Assembly (NCBI GenBank): GCA_035578905.1
Contig: JAQJVL010000173.1
Coordinates: 310,001-374,000 of the forward strand
Origin: Stictocephala bisonia
Taxonomy: Eukaryota > Arthropoda > Insecta > Hemiptera > Membracidae
DNA length: 64,000 nucleotides
Direction of reading: 5' to 3'
Within the stretch, counting starts at the first letter, position 1. The number at the start of each line of letters is the position of its first letter. The translations under genes were made by a program, and so were the position numbers. Positions 12,514 to 24,189 of this stretch are shown here, piece by piece. The notes below the pieces were generated by a model. The model was not told the origin of the DNA. It was given only the letters and a program-made list of their open reading frames with translations, and ran no database searches.

Positions 12514-12557
12514 CTAGTTAGAGAAGTCAATTTGTCTCTTTTTACAACTAAGCTCAT
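12514..12557 (-). CDS. Mob2: Candidate alternative first coding exon of Mob2
   Basis: On the minus strand an ATG in a good insect context (ACAAACATGAG) opens a short frame, MSLVVKRDKLTSLT, followed by AG and a strong donor GTGAGTAG at 12513-12506. The exon stops after two bases of a codon. Joining it to the acceptor at 1850 supplies the G that completes AGG and continues directly into KARRKDKD. Start, phase, strand and distance (about 10.7 kb upstream) therefore all fit an alternative Mob2 N-terminus. Insect Mob2 genes are known to use several first exons. I do not recognise this short peptide, and a chance ATG plus donor of the right phase is possible, so this is inference. Confidence 0.4.
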
Positions 12558-13985
12558 GTTTGTTTACATTGTTGATTGGATTAGTTTCATATTAAAAACA
12601 ATGTCTATGGGTTTGGATGCTTAAATAATACAAATTTACTAACATTTTTGTAACATATAATTTTGTTTAATTTTTTTTATCAATATTTAATCGCAAATAA
12701 TAAAAACGCTTTTACTGTTTTGTTTCACAAAGTATACAACAGGTCTGAAGGAAATTCAAGGTGTTAAAAAAAATATTGATTGATTTGATTCATATATTTT
12801 TAATTTTTCTACGTGATATGTTGTAAAATTTAAACTTGAGTAAGTTTTGAATTAATTTAAGTTATTAAAATCATGTTTAAAAAGATTCATCAAGTCATTT
12901 TGTTTTAAGATGGTAGGTAGCACATTTGACAAAAACTTAAATTGGGATCCACGCAGCTAAGTTATAAACAATGCATTTTGGTTTTTTGTTATTTTTGAAG
13001 TGAACAAAATTTGTTTTGTTTTGATAATGACAGATATGACAAAGATAAATTTAAAATTGTTAGAATAATGAAACATAGATTTTAATCCTTTTGTGAACAA
13101 ATATATTTCTATTTACTTTAGAAAGATTTACAAATTCTGAGTACTATATCATTTTGTTTAACATACAATTGCTTCTGTTTTTAATAGATTAAATTTTAAA
13201 TATTAAATTTTTAACATGGGGCTTTTGTTGTTTTTTATATTGTTTAATCAATTTTTAAAAGATCATGTATTTATTGAAGCATGCAGTATTTTTGTCGCCC
13301 TTATAATGTTTTCTGATTAGTATTCTAGTATTCAGGCTGATCAATTTCAAAACGGAATCAATAAAAAAAGAAATCTGCTGGAGAACTCACAACTACCGTT
13401 CTATTAAGGATGTGACAGAGTAGGTCAGAGTGTACAGGGACTTGATATGCAGCTTACAAGTGGCTAACTGTATATTGGTGAGTCAGTAGTTTGTATGCCG
13501 TGTCATGCTGGTGCTAGTGACCAACCCACAGGCCGCTTGACACGGTCACACTCCCACGCTACGGTCACATCTCACCTCAATGGTTCAGATTTGATTGGGA
13601 CCATTCTGATTGTGATAAAAAATGAAGCAATAAAAAAGTGTTACTAGATTTGACTGAGTAACTAGAGTAATATACTATTTTGAAAAGCCTAATTTACGGT
13701 TACCAGCACAAAAATGAAAACTATTTTAAGTTTGCAAACTTTGAGTTACCAACTTATAAAATTGTTATTAATTGATAATGTTTTTAATGGACTCTTGAAA
13801 TTTCCCGTTAACTGTTAATGTCACTGTTAACCCATTACTCCCTCACCCTCTCCCCAAGGATATTTATGTTTTATTACAATTAAAGTAGTAGTACAAATTT
13901 TGAAAGGTGCCTGATATGGTTTCTTGCCAGCTAACATTTATAATTTATAAAAAGCTGTAAATACGAATTTTCAGGAAAAGATCCA
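12558..13985. other. Non-coding sequence
   Basis: AT-rich with T-rich tracts. No exon, TIR or array seen. A slightly GC-richer patch at about 13490-13580 contains TTGACACGGTCAC, which also appears in the 97-bp array at 46.5 kb. Confidence 0.4.
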
Positions 13986-13990
13986 AAGTC

Positions 13991-14090
13991 ATGTTATCTA
14001 TTAATAAGAATATAGTGATTCCCTGCCACAAAGATAAATCCAACCCACCAAATCATTTAAGACCTGTCTCACTGATTCTATTTATGTTAG
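13991..14090 (+). pseudogene. LINE reverse-transcriptase fragment (RPVSL motif)
   Basis: The frame reads NIVIPCHKDKSNPPNHLRPV then SLI. This matches the conserved entry to the reverse-transcriptase domain of non-LTR retrotransposons (V-I-P-hK-xxx-p-NxRPISLL). Only about 30 codons are recognisable and the similarity stops, so it is a small dead fragment. The family (Jockey/CR1/I group) cannot be fixed from this. Confidence 0.45.
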
Positions 14091-14288
14091 CTAATACCTC
14101 CGTACAAGAGTGCAAGAGGGATTCTCTATCTATGCAATCCATTGTTTGGATATACTGCCCTCAATCAGATGACTGACTGTCCTTTCGTTACTGGATATTA
14201 TTAAAACTAGTGTTTTCTACAGATTCAGCTTAGTGCGCGTATGTGTTGCGGTCTTTAATTGACGCAGTCTATCTAGCTATGCTGGGCA

Positions 14289-14366
14289 TTGAAATGAAAT
14301 GAAATGAAATGAAAAACGTCTTTATTTTCAGGCGAAGTTAGGACTTATCAGTCCTTTCTTCCACTT
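14289..14366 (-). mobile_element. Non-LTR element 3' end with stem-loop and TTTCA tail, copy 1
   Basis: On the minus strand: AAGAAAGGACTGATAAGTCC (stem-loop), TAACTTCGCCTG, AATAAAGACG, then a (TTTCA)n tail. The copy at about 60943-61010 has the same order: AAGAAGGGACTTTTTAAGTC, AACTTCGCCTG, AATAAAGACG, TTTCATTTCAT. A terminal stem-loop with a simple tail is a usual recognition end of LINEs or of SINEs that parasitise them. Confidence 0.6.
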
Positions 14367-14503
14367 AACCCGCCCACCCATACACGTACAGTAGTATTGA
14401 CCCACCTGCCTACCCATACACGTACAGTAGTATTAACCCACCTGCCTACCCATACACGTACAGTAGTATTGACCCACCTGCCTACCCATACACGTACAGT
14501 AGT
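14367..14503. repeat. 36-bp minisatellite, about 4 copies (locus 3)
   Basis: Same unit as at 4542-4860. TATTGA/TATTAA landmarks are at 14395, 14431 and 14467. It lies directly beside the stem-loop 3' end at 14289-14366, upstream of it in element orientation. Confidence 0.93.
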
Positions 14504-14639
14504 ACGTACATTGGTGGCATTGACGCAGAACTGGTAATAAGGTAATAATAAGGTAATTAGGTACAACCTTAATTTCTCGAATCCCTACATTCGAAACCAT
14601 GTTAATGTTATACCTATACAATTTGTATATGCCCAATTA

Positions 14640-15800
14640 GTAAAACCAAGTATAAGTAATGAGTTTTAAAAAAATGATTAACTATTTGTCACAGATATTC
14701 TAAAATTTTATCATCATTCTCAAATATGTCAAGACTTTATTTAACTGGACCTATGTTCTTAGTTTTACACATTTTGCATGTTTGAGCATAAAGTTAATTG
14801 AAAATTAATTTAATCCAAAAATATATTAAATTAATGCTTCATCATACAGGGTTGACGGGTGATTGATTTGACAATTAAGGGGTGCATGAAGATTAGTGAA
14901 AGTTTTAATTATTAGCCTCAGAATGTTGAATGTTTGTACTATTTATAACTTACTTAGCGATGAACTGATTATTGTACTTGTTATTTCTAGTTGTTATTAT
15001 TATTTTTTATTGTTATATGTTCCAATATAATATACAGATATATATTATTTCTCATACTTGGTTATGTATGAGGGATCTAACTGTAACCTCGCCATTTGTT
15101 TCATTTTTAATGATAAACCTATTTTTCATCTCATTCATTCAATAATTTTGCTTATTTCATAAATTTTAATTGCCATTTAAATTAAATTTATTTATTGTTT
15201 TTTTAACCAATAAATAAGCTGTAGTGAACTATCATCTAATATTTACTTGACATCTCAACTGGTTGTAGCGGTATAACTGCGGAGTTGTACCAGAGAGGCC
15301 AAGTGATGTGTTTGTGGTCGACTCTGGCAATTGGTGATGACCGCTCTGTCAATTCACGTCAAATTGCCAATATGTGGCTTCAACTCGTCATAGACTGGAC
15401 GTTTATATCGAATGGAATAACATTTTCCTATGCAAGAATGTTCTACATATTAATATAACTTTACCTCTAGTATGTCCACATTGCTTAATATCTTAGACTT
15501 CATGGTTCACTAAAAAGTAAAACTTGCTTGTTTTACAACACCTTTAAGATCATCCAAAATTTGTGGACTCCGGAATTGTACCTCTGGATCACATCTAGAT
15601 CTACATCTAAAGTTTCACTTGTTCAAATGCATAGATCAAATTTCTTAGATTCTAGTCAAACTAGTTAACTGTATCCTATTGTATTAGATATATTTTCTCA
15701 CTCCAAATACAAGTCCAGTCTCAAAATGAGACGTAGTTTACCCATGTAATACACAAGGTTACTACTGTATTTAATCGTGTCTAAGGTGTGCCGTTCCCTA
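14640..15800. other. Non-coding sequence
   Basis: AT-rich. A GC-richer 150-base patch at about 15255-15410 has no open frame or splice pattern I can support. Confidence 0.4.
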
Positions 15801-15802
15801 AC

Positions 15803-15902
15803 CAGTGGTTCTCAAACTGTGGTACGAGTGACTTGTTTTACTGGTAAATATGACTGAAACAGCTTTAGGTGTTACACTACCAAAAAAGTTTGGAAACCTC
15901 TG
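15803..15902. mobile_element. hAT-type MITE, 100 bp
   Basis: The left end CAGTGGTTCTCAAACTGTGG is the classic hAT (Charlie/Tip-like) terminal word. The right end in reverse complement is CAGAGGTTTCCAAACTTTTT. The flanking octamers are TCCCTAAC (15795-15802) and TCTTAAAC (15903-15910), six of eight identical, as expected for an aged 8-bp target duplication. There is no coding capacity. Confidence 0.65.
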
Positions 15903-16246
15903 TCTTAAACGGCCAAGTCACCGCTGTGAAGTCCACCGTTTCAGATAGCCCTACAGCAGACATGCGATCTTACAATCAACGAGCCAAAACATACTTTTCT
16001 ACTTCAACTGTACGCTTTATTTGTATTATTACAATAAGGTATAGTTAACGATGTATGATTAATACAGATACAGTCTAGTGGATCATTTATTTATTTATTT
16101 TCCAATATATAATTTGTTTTGGCCTCAATAAATTACTCATAAGTCAAAAATATTAAAATAGTCAATTTTTTACAAAAATCAATTTATGTTCTTTCAGAAC
16201 AGTTATACTACACCTCACACATTATACTTCAAGTGATATGCAGATA

Positions 16247-16519
16247 ATATTTGGAGATTTCCAATGCTTTGAGTGTTTAAGAAACAAACACAACGTTTCG
16301 ACAGGTATAACAAACCCCTGCCTTCTTGAGGTGTACTTGCTAACTTGCCTACATCTAAATTTTTTTTTTTATTTAATTTTTTATTTCCTTAACTCATACT
16401 AAATCAGAAAAGACTTAATACTACATTCCAGACAATAAAGATTACTGTTGAAAGTCAAAAGTTCTTAAAAACATATCATACATAACATAACACTCAAAGC
16501 ATTGGAAATCTCCAAATAT
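16247..16519. repeat. Long inverted repeat, 31-bp perfect arms
   Basis: The arm 16247-16277 (ATATTTGGAGATTTCCAATG, then CTTTGAGTGTT) is an exact reverse complement of 16489-16519, separated by 211 bases. The spacer contains AACGTTTCGACAGGTATAAC and AAACCCCTGCCTTCTTGAGG. Perfect arms suggest a recent foldback insertion or a MITE with 31-bp terminal repeats. No clear target duplication was identified. Confidence 0.75.
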
Positions 16520-16529
16520 CATTATTTGG

Positions 16530-17885
16530 AGAACAGTCCAATTCTAATAAATAACTAAAACAACATACGTCAAGTGTTGTGATACTGTAATTATTACGAA
16601 CTGATTCATTAAATTAGAAACCCCTTGGAGCAAAACAGCCCCCTTTAAGAACTCCTCTGTGGTAATAACATTATTTTTAAGATTCAATTTCTAAAAATAA
16701 TATTCTCTTAAGAACCTGTCTTTAAAAATAATAAACTCATCCCTCAGAATAAAACTGTCCAAATAACTTTGAGAATATATTATTTCTTTTACAAGACCAA
16801 TATTTATTTCTTTTTTATTTAATCAAATCACCAAGTATGTTTGATAACATTTTAGTACAAATACACTTCTTGTTGTAGGAATAAATTTGTTGGATATAAC
16901 CAGGTAGCATGTTCCTTTATTTCGTTAGATATGATGTTACGTAACATAAAAACTTGCCACCACCGCCCGGGCAGGAGATGGACATTAACACAACCAGTTC
17001 TGTACAGGAAGTAATTGGCTCGTCCTTGCGGCTGGTCACCGGCCAATAGGTCAAGTGGTGATAATAACTTGACCTTATTACATACTTCTGGTCGCCTCCA
17101 CCCTCGGTCATGTCGACATTACCTTCCATGCGGTAATGTCAAAACATCTCGGAATCGTTGGCCCAGAAAGAGAGTAAATAATCTCTAGTGTTTTGGTTCC
17201 ATCAGCTCTGCTATTGATTTCTCAGTTGCCTTCCTCAGTTGATCCATCGCCGATGAATAACCAATCAGTATGTCAGTCACATATTTTTTTTCATTTTTAT
17301 AATTAATTTTGTGTGGTCAAATTATATAATACATCTTTTATAAAGACAATATAAGAGACAACATCATTTATGCAAATATTTCATTTGCATAAAATGACGT
17401 AGTAAACCACTACATCATGTTTATGCAATTCGCAGAATCAAGTTGATTAATAAGTAGAATATATAATTTAATAAAAAGTCAAGTGGGCATACAAAATTAA
17501 TTCATATTATGTGTTATATTACCATAATCTGGCTAAAATCACAATTTTTATTATAATTAAAATTGAGAAGGCACTATAATTGTTTTAATGGTGGTTTGAA
17601 TAAATAAATTATGGATGTTTAAAGTTAATACCCCAATTTAAAAATAAGTAAATTTGGTGGGTAAAAAGGGCAAATAGATAAAGTACTGTAGAAAATGTTT
17701 AGTGAATCTACTGTAATGCTTTGTAGATTTTAAGTTTTATTCAATTTCTCTGAAACAGTATTTCAATACATGACGAATTTATCATTACATTAAAGCTAGG
17801 CAACAAAAGTGGTTTTATTTAACTGTAATAGCTATGATTAATTAACTGACAATGTTAGGTCTAAGACAGAAGAAAGAGTATCTAT
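16530..17885. other. Non-coding sequence with one GC-richer patch
   Basis: Mostly AT-rich. At about 16950-17170 the GC content rises and two minus-strand frames overlap (16852-17046 and 16917-17129). Neither shows a domain, and the splice candidate ATGGAAG|GTAATG has the wrong phase for Mob2. Confidence 0.35.
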
Positions 17886-17889
17886 TATT

Positions 17890-18025
17890 ATGCGACAAAA
17901 GTTTTGGCAATCCTCTGTGGGTAAATAGCCATAGAGTGCATAGGTTATCATTAAAAAAAAAGGCCATACGCAAAATCACAAATTCAGCATTTAGGGGTTA
18001 TTGTAAACCTCTTTTTGTTACGTTC
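17890..18025 (+). pseudogene. LINE reverse-transcriptase C-terminal fragment
   Basis: The frame contains GNPLWVNSHRVHRL then SLKKKAIRKITNSAFRGYCK and PLF. This corresponds to the conserved thumb region of Jockey/CR1-type elements (YG..LWGNS…LQKKAIRIIT.S.FR.HCKPLF). It is in one frame, ends soon after, and no upstream catalytic motif is found nearby, so it is a truncated copy. A similar block in another copy lies at 24.69-24.95 kb (minus). Confidence 0.6.
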
Positions 18026-18814
18026 ATCGACTTTAGCAATGAAAATCCTTTGTAAAAACTCTCCGTGTCAGCTTTAAAAAGTGAACTTATTTCTGACAAT
18101 ATTGTTGAAGCAGTGACAGTCCTGGGACAAGATAAGAAGCTAGACACATTGTTTGGAGGTTGTTCAGTTATTAAACTGTATTACCAAATGTTAATTGCAG
18201 AGAATAACATTATAGTGAATCAAAATTGGATGAGAATATTTAAAACTGTACAAATTGACTCTTTCAGCATTTTACCGTCACTTTACGGTGATGGCTGCAC
18301 TAATCTTCCCTCCATCAAATACTTTGTGGAACGAAGGTTTTTTTTAATAAAATTAAATTGGAGCAAAACAAACTTATAAACAAACTGTTCTATAATTATT
18401 TTAGTTTTAGATACAGTGATCATCATTTTAGTATCCTTTAAACATTCTAAAAATAGGTAGTATTTGATTGTAAAATCATTCAACATTTTTATTAATAAAT
18501 TACGTTGATTGAGCAAATTAGAAAATTTATTTTCACCACCTATGTTTATTCATTTTATAAACATTACAGATTACTTTCTAACCATACATACTGTAATAAA
18601 ATACAGTTATATGTAAATGTAACCTACACCAACTCATAAAAATATGTTGTCAACAAAAATTTAAAAGGTGTGAAACTGTATCTTACATTATATTTAAGAT
18701 TTGCCATTATGAGGGCCTTCAAATCCCCTTCCCCGCACGGCTACATAAATGCCACTAAGTAAGCTGATTAATGGATATCTCTGTCTGTCCTAAATTTTAT
18801 ACATCAATTGTTGG
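18026..18814. other. Non-coding sequence before the satellite
   Basis: An open frame of 104 codons at 18065 shows no recognisable domain and is not supported as a gene. The rest is AT-rich. Confidence 0.35.
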
Positions 18815-20940
18815 CAACCCTGGTGGACGGACCGCTATTAACATAAAGTTTGTAGCTGAGCTCTCAGTGTTGTCCCGAAAGACAATGCAACTAATCAGTC
18901 ATGGCCTAGTAATGTCTGACAGACTCTCAGTCTACAATAGGATCAGTAATAGAACTGAGTTGTGTGTCGTAGACCACAAAGCCACCACTGGTAGACATCC
19001 TAACCATGTTGGCAGACTAGATTGCTCACAGAGTCTGTGGACTGGTGGTTTCAACATAAAGTCTGTAGCTGAGCTCTCAGTGTTGTCTCGAAGGACAATG
19101 CAACCAATCAGTCATAGCCTAGTGATGTCTGACAGACTCTCAGTCTACAATAGGATCAGTAATAGAACTGAGTTGTGTGTCGTAGACCACAAAGCCACCA
19201 CTGGTAGACATCCTAACCATGTTGGCAGACTAGATTGCTCACAGAGTCTGTGGACTGGCTGGTTTCAACATAAAGTCTGTAGCTGAGCTCTCAGTGTTGT
19301 CTCGAAGGACAATGCAACCAATCAGTCATAGCCTAGTGATGTCTGACAGACTCTCAGTCTACAATAGGATCAGTAATAGAACTGAGTTGTGTGTCGTAAA
19401 CCACAAAGCCACCACTGGTAGACATCCTAACCATGTTGGCAGACTAGATTGCTCACAGAGTCTGTGGACTGGCTGGTTTCAACATAAAGTCTGTAGCTGA
19501 GCTCTCAGTGTTGTCCCGAAAGACAATGCAACTAATCAGTTATGGCCTAGTGATGTCTGACAGACTCTCAGTCTACAATAGGATCAGTAATAGAACTGAG
19601 TTGTGTGTCGTAGACCACAAAGCCACCACTGGTAGACATCCTAACCATGTTGGCAGACTAGATTGCTCACAGAGTCTGTGGACTGGTGGTTTCAACATAA
19701 AGTCTGTAGCTGAGCTCTCAGTGTTGTCTCGAAGGACAATGCAACCAATCAGTCATAGCCTAGTGATGTCTGACAGACTCTCAGTCTACAATAGGATCAG
19801 TAATAGAACTGAGTTGTGTGTCGTAGACCACAAAGCCACCACTGGTAGACATCCTAACCATGTTGGCAGACTAGATTGCTCACAGAGTCTGTGGACTGGT
19901 GGTTTCAACATAAAGTCTGTAGCTGAGCTCTCAGTGTTGTCTCGAAGGACAATGCAACCAATCAGTTATGGCCTAGTGATGTCTGACAGACTCTCAGTCT
20001 ACAATAGGATCAGTAATAGAACTGAGTTGTGTGTCGTAGACCACAAAGCCACCACTGGTAGACATCCTAACCATGTTGGCAGACTAGATTGCTCACAGAG
20101 TCTGTGGACTGGCTGGTTTCAACATAAAGTCTGTAGCTGAGCTCTCAGTGTTGTCTCGAAGGACAATGCAACCAATCAGTCATAGCCTAGTGATGTCTGA
20201 CAGACTCTCAGTCTACAATAGGATCAGTAATAGAACTGAGTTGTGTGTCGTAGACCACAAAGCCACCACTGGTAGACATCCTAACCATGTTGGCAGACTA
20301 GATTGCTCACAGAGTCTGTGGACTGGTGGTTTCAACATAAAGTCTGTAGCTGAGCTCTCAGTGTTGTCTCGAAGGACAATGCAACCAATCAGTTATGGCC
20401 TAGTGATGTCTGACAGACTCTCAGTCTACAATAGGATCAGTAATAGATCTGAGTTGTGTGTCGTAGACCACAAAGCCACCACTTGTAGACATCCTAACCA
20501 TGTTGGCAGACAGATTGCTCACAGAGTCTGTGGACTGGTGGTTTCAACATTAAGTCTGTAGCTGAGCTCTCAGTGTTGTCCCGAAGGACAATGCAACTAA
20601 TCAGTCATGGCCTAGTGATGTCTGACAGACTCTCAGTCTACAATAGGATCAGTAATAGATCTGAGTTGTGTGTCGTAAACCACAAAGCCACCACTGGTAG
20701 ACATCCTAACCATGTTGGCAGACAGATTGCTCACAGAGTCTGTGGACTGGCTGGTTTCAACATAAAGTCTGTAGCTGAGCTCTCAGTGTTGTCCCGAAGG
20801 ACAATGCAACCAATCAGTTATGGCCTAGTGATGTCTGACAGACTCTTCAGTCTACAATAGAATCAATAATAGAACTGAGGTGTTGTGTGTCGTAGACCAC
20901 AAAGCCACCACTGCTTGACATCCTGACCACACTGGTAGAG
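18815..20940. repeat. 213/214-bp satellite array, about 10 copies
   Basis: The landmark TGTAGCTGAGCTCTCAGTG occurs at 18851, 19064, 19278, 19492, 19705, 19918, 20132, 20345, 20557 and 20770, giving spacings of 213, 214, 214, 213, 213, 214, 213, 212 and 213. Units differ by only a few substitutions. Because 213 is 3 x 71, the array reads as long proteins (up to 210 codons) with a repeated 71-residue unit containing LCVVDHKATTGRHPNHVG. However, 214-bp units carry an extra C (ACTGGCTGGTTTC against ACTGGTGGTTTC) that shifts the frame, one unit has lost a base, and no start or splice context exists. I call it satellite DNA, not a gene. Confidence 0.96.
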
Positions 20941-22364
20941 ATTTCAATATTATTATTACTTCCTGATATATAGGTTATTTTCTTTATTTGGGGGAGGGGG
21001 AGTTTATTTGAATTTACAATTAGCAAATCAAATTCTACATTTTTGGTATCAGAGGCACGTCCAGCATTATAGAAGCAAGGAAATGTTTTAAGCCAGAGGA
21101 TTCTGATTATTAACAATTAATTATGAATAAAGAGGAATCAATTACTATACTTGTCAAAGACTAAAGGATTATTTTCTTCAGTTGATACTAAAAAACGGCA
21201 ATCCATTACAGAAAATATTTTACATTTTCAACCTATGATTTCTCTAATTAAAAACTTAACCTATTTGTTAAAACATATTCTCGTACTAAAAGGTAAATGT
21301 TAATACAATTATAATATTTAGGCAAGGATTTCCGCGCAGCACTTACTGATAAAATTGGTATACACCTTTTTACATTTGTCTTAAGTAAACTTGACTTTGT
21401 CTAATGCATGTTGTATGTATTCTTGACGACAAAACGACCTCTGATTTTTAATAGGCAATATAAGGCTGATTGATATATCTAATTTCATCATGAAATTGAG
21501 GGTAGTAAAATAAATTAAAATCTCAAATTTTTACAATTTAGAATGCACATCGATAATGTATGTAAGAGATGCATACGATAAATTATTAAATACTGAATGA
21601 TAAATTATTATCCTGCCTCGAAAAATAATAATGATTAAGTAGTTCTTTGAGCATGGTATAATTTAATTAAATTTAGTACAAAGTGTTATTGAAGTGTTAC
21701 TGTCCATCTTGACTTATTTTTGACATGAGATAAATTATTAGTTTTAGTTTAGACATTTATTATAGCTACTGTCATAGAAAACAGGCAGATAGTTAGATAT
21801 CAGGAATCTGTATATTACAAATGAAAATCTGCAACATTTCTTATAGCATACATCTTATTTAGCTGGATATTAAATAATGTTACTTACAAAAAATAAAATT
21901 GCCTTATGCTTGTTTTTTCATCAAAGGCAGTAGTAAAACATTATTTTGTCACACGTTAAATAATAATACAGGAACTATTTATTATTATAGTGTTTCACCA
22001 CTATCAGTATGTTATTGTTTGGCATCATACAAACATTAAAAATTAATTCAGAGAAGATTTACTACAATTTTTATTCATTGTGTGGCAGCAGCTTTTTTTT
22101 AATTCAAGAGCTGCTGGTCATTGCTCCAGCATAGTTACAAGACTAGGTAGTTTTAAATCGCTTTAGTTAGGAAGGATATTTAAATGAATTGAATTTATAG
22201 CAATTTAAGATATAATATTTACTTTTGAGGTTTTACGTTTGATGTTATTTATTTTCACAAATCTTCTTATTAACAAATCAAAGAAATATCAAAGCAACTA
22301 AGTTTTAATGTTACAGAAATATCCAATCAAAAATTGTAACTTTTTTTAAACTTCACTTGCCATT
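20941..22364. other. Non-coding sequence
   Basis: AT-rich. No exon, element end or array seen. Confidence 0.4.
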
Positions 22365-22503
22365 TGACATGGGCCTACAGGCCTGTGCGTCAACTTTATT
22401 GAACGAGTGAAGTACCGATCATTGGCTCAGTGGCGATTCGAACCTTGGACCTTGCTCTCTGCAGCACGAAGCCTTAGCCACTGAGCCACCATGCTAGCAC
22501 TAC
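22365..22503 (-). mobile_element. tRNA-derived SINE family C
   Basis: On the minus strand: GTGGCTCAGTGGCTAAGG (pol III A box) about 45 bases before GGTTCGAATC (B box, 22444-22435), the spacing of a tRNA. It is followed by an unrelated tail GCCACTGAGCCAATGATCGG … TTCAATAAAGTTGACGC. The tail begins with the reverse complement of the A-box word, so the head can fold back on itself. No CCA end or intact cloverleaf was found, so this is a SINE and not a tRNA gene. Confidence 0.65.
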
Positions 22504-22509
22504 AGCTCA

Positions 22510-23925
22510 GAACTATACTCCAGCCGTCCTCTAAGGAGAGCACAACATGGCAACATTGTATATATTGAGCGCTTGGCTCTTTCCTGTCCCAAGGTTAATT
22601 TGTTTCCAGTCTAGATAAATCACAACTAGGGCCTGATAGTTTATATAAGTTAAAATTATCCGATTGACTTCATTTTTTGATATTTGTAAACAGTAAAAAA
22701 GTACTTTCCAGTTAAACACTAAAAATATTTTAATTACCATTAAAAAAAATTAATTTGTACATTCTTACATTCTTCCCAATTGTGAGTCACCGGATGTAAA
22801 ATTTAAAGGAGGCTGTGGCGGCCTAGACAATAGTGAACTAGGAAGTTTAAGTATCCTCTAACAGTTTGATGTTAACGACGATTTTCTTAGAAGCTTGATC
22901 TTATCAAAGTTGATGAGTGAACACTTAAAGCCCTTTAAGAAATGCTGAATATTCCAATGCACTGTAATCTGGGAAATATTGTTTTATTTTTCATTCTTCA
23001 CTTTATTCACTCAAAATCAATCATTTTTTAAAAATAAATCAATCATTTAGTACAATCAAATACTGCTCCGCTTTTTTAGCAAAAGACATTCATTATAATT
23101 AATATGTTTTATAAAGAAACTCTTGCATGTTTTAAGACTCAGAAAATAAACGTTATATAATTTTTTTGTCTGAAAATAATTGCTATAAGTTTTATTGAAA
23201 TGAGTCTGTGTGATTAAAAAAATAGAGCCACAAAAATTTTTCTCCCTGAATTGTACAAATGAAATGACCAGCCAGTGTGTTACCCAACGAAGTTTGCTTA
23301 ATTGTGTGGTACCGCACTGGGGCTTGCTAATAAAGTGACAGTTGGCTTCTTGCTAGATGCTGTTGAATGTTACTTGTTTTGGCAAGTCAGAGTCTGTTCA
23401 TACCAGTTCGGCCAATCTAATTTCTCATCGGTTGAATTGTGCTTGACAGCCTGTGAGCCTTATAAATCCTATAGGCTAAAATGGGGTTTGGTTATGCTTT
23501 TCAATGCCAATTTCTTTCTGTTTTAAATCTGATTAAGTATTTATCGGATGTAGCAGAAAGACCAAACATAACAAGTAGTAATATCCAGTAAATTCAAGTT
23601 ATTACTGTTTTTTTTCAAACAAAGTAGTTTTTTATTTGTTTACCATCAGTTATTAAAATAAATATGTGGTCATAGCAAGACTTTGATGTAAGAATTTAAT
23701 CACTAAATTCCATGTTATGTTCTTATTTAACATTAGATCGTGGCAAACAACTTTGCATGAAATCAAGAACTTTACTGCCTATACAAGGAATAGACATGGT
23801 CAAATTTAGTTGTAATAATACATTTTACAAAGTAAATATTACACAATTGCACTAAAAATCAATAAATATGTCAGATTCTAAAAATTCTTTAACAACATAA
23901 AGAGGATTATCAGTTAATTATTAAT
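22510..23925. other. Non-coding sequence
   Basis: No credible coding. The 74-codon plus-strand frame at 23302 has no domain, splice or start support. Confidence 0.35.
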
Positions 23926-23929
23926 GCTT

Positions 23930-24180
23930 ACACATTTTATTCTTTAATCTATTAAAAGATACCAATCTAGCACTTATTGTTACTTTATTAAAGAAGTGTA
24001 CACAATTAATTCTATGGCAGTTTGCAATTTTCTGGAATTTCAAGTTTTAATTTATTTCTTGTATCATGACAGTGTATAACTAATCTACAATTAAATTTAT
24101 CCAAATTAGTTTTAGTGCAAAGTAGTACATGATAAATATACAAACATACTACTGTCATAATATGTAATCTAATATAATTC
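23930..24180 (-). pseudogene. LINE ORF2 C-terminal fragment, part 1 of a split copy
   Basis: The minus-strand frame gives LYIYHVLLCTKTNLDKFNCR then LVIHCHDTRNK. This is the conserved end of Jockey/CR1-like ORF2 (…SLYI.E.L.Y…, H.TR). Downstream frames continue with stops and shifts. It follows on, in order, from the fragment at 24690-25260, with the opposite-strand fragment at 24190-24690 lying between them. Confidence 0.5.
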
Positions 24181-24189
24181 TAATTATAC

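Noticed and set aside
18065..18379. 104-codon plus-strand frame
   Set aside because: AT-rich composition and no motif; it follows a LINE fragment but does not continue its homology.
18771..20860. Five long plus-strand frames that look like a repeat protein
   Set aside because: They are translations of the 213-bp satellite; 214-bp units break the frame, and there is no start or splice support.
22430..22500. tRNA gene
   Set aside because: A and B boxes are present but the cloverleaf and acceptor stem are not, and a SINE tail follows.
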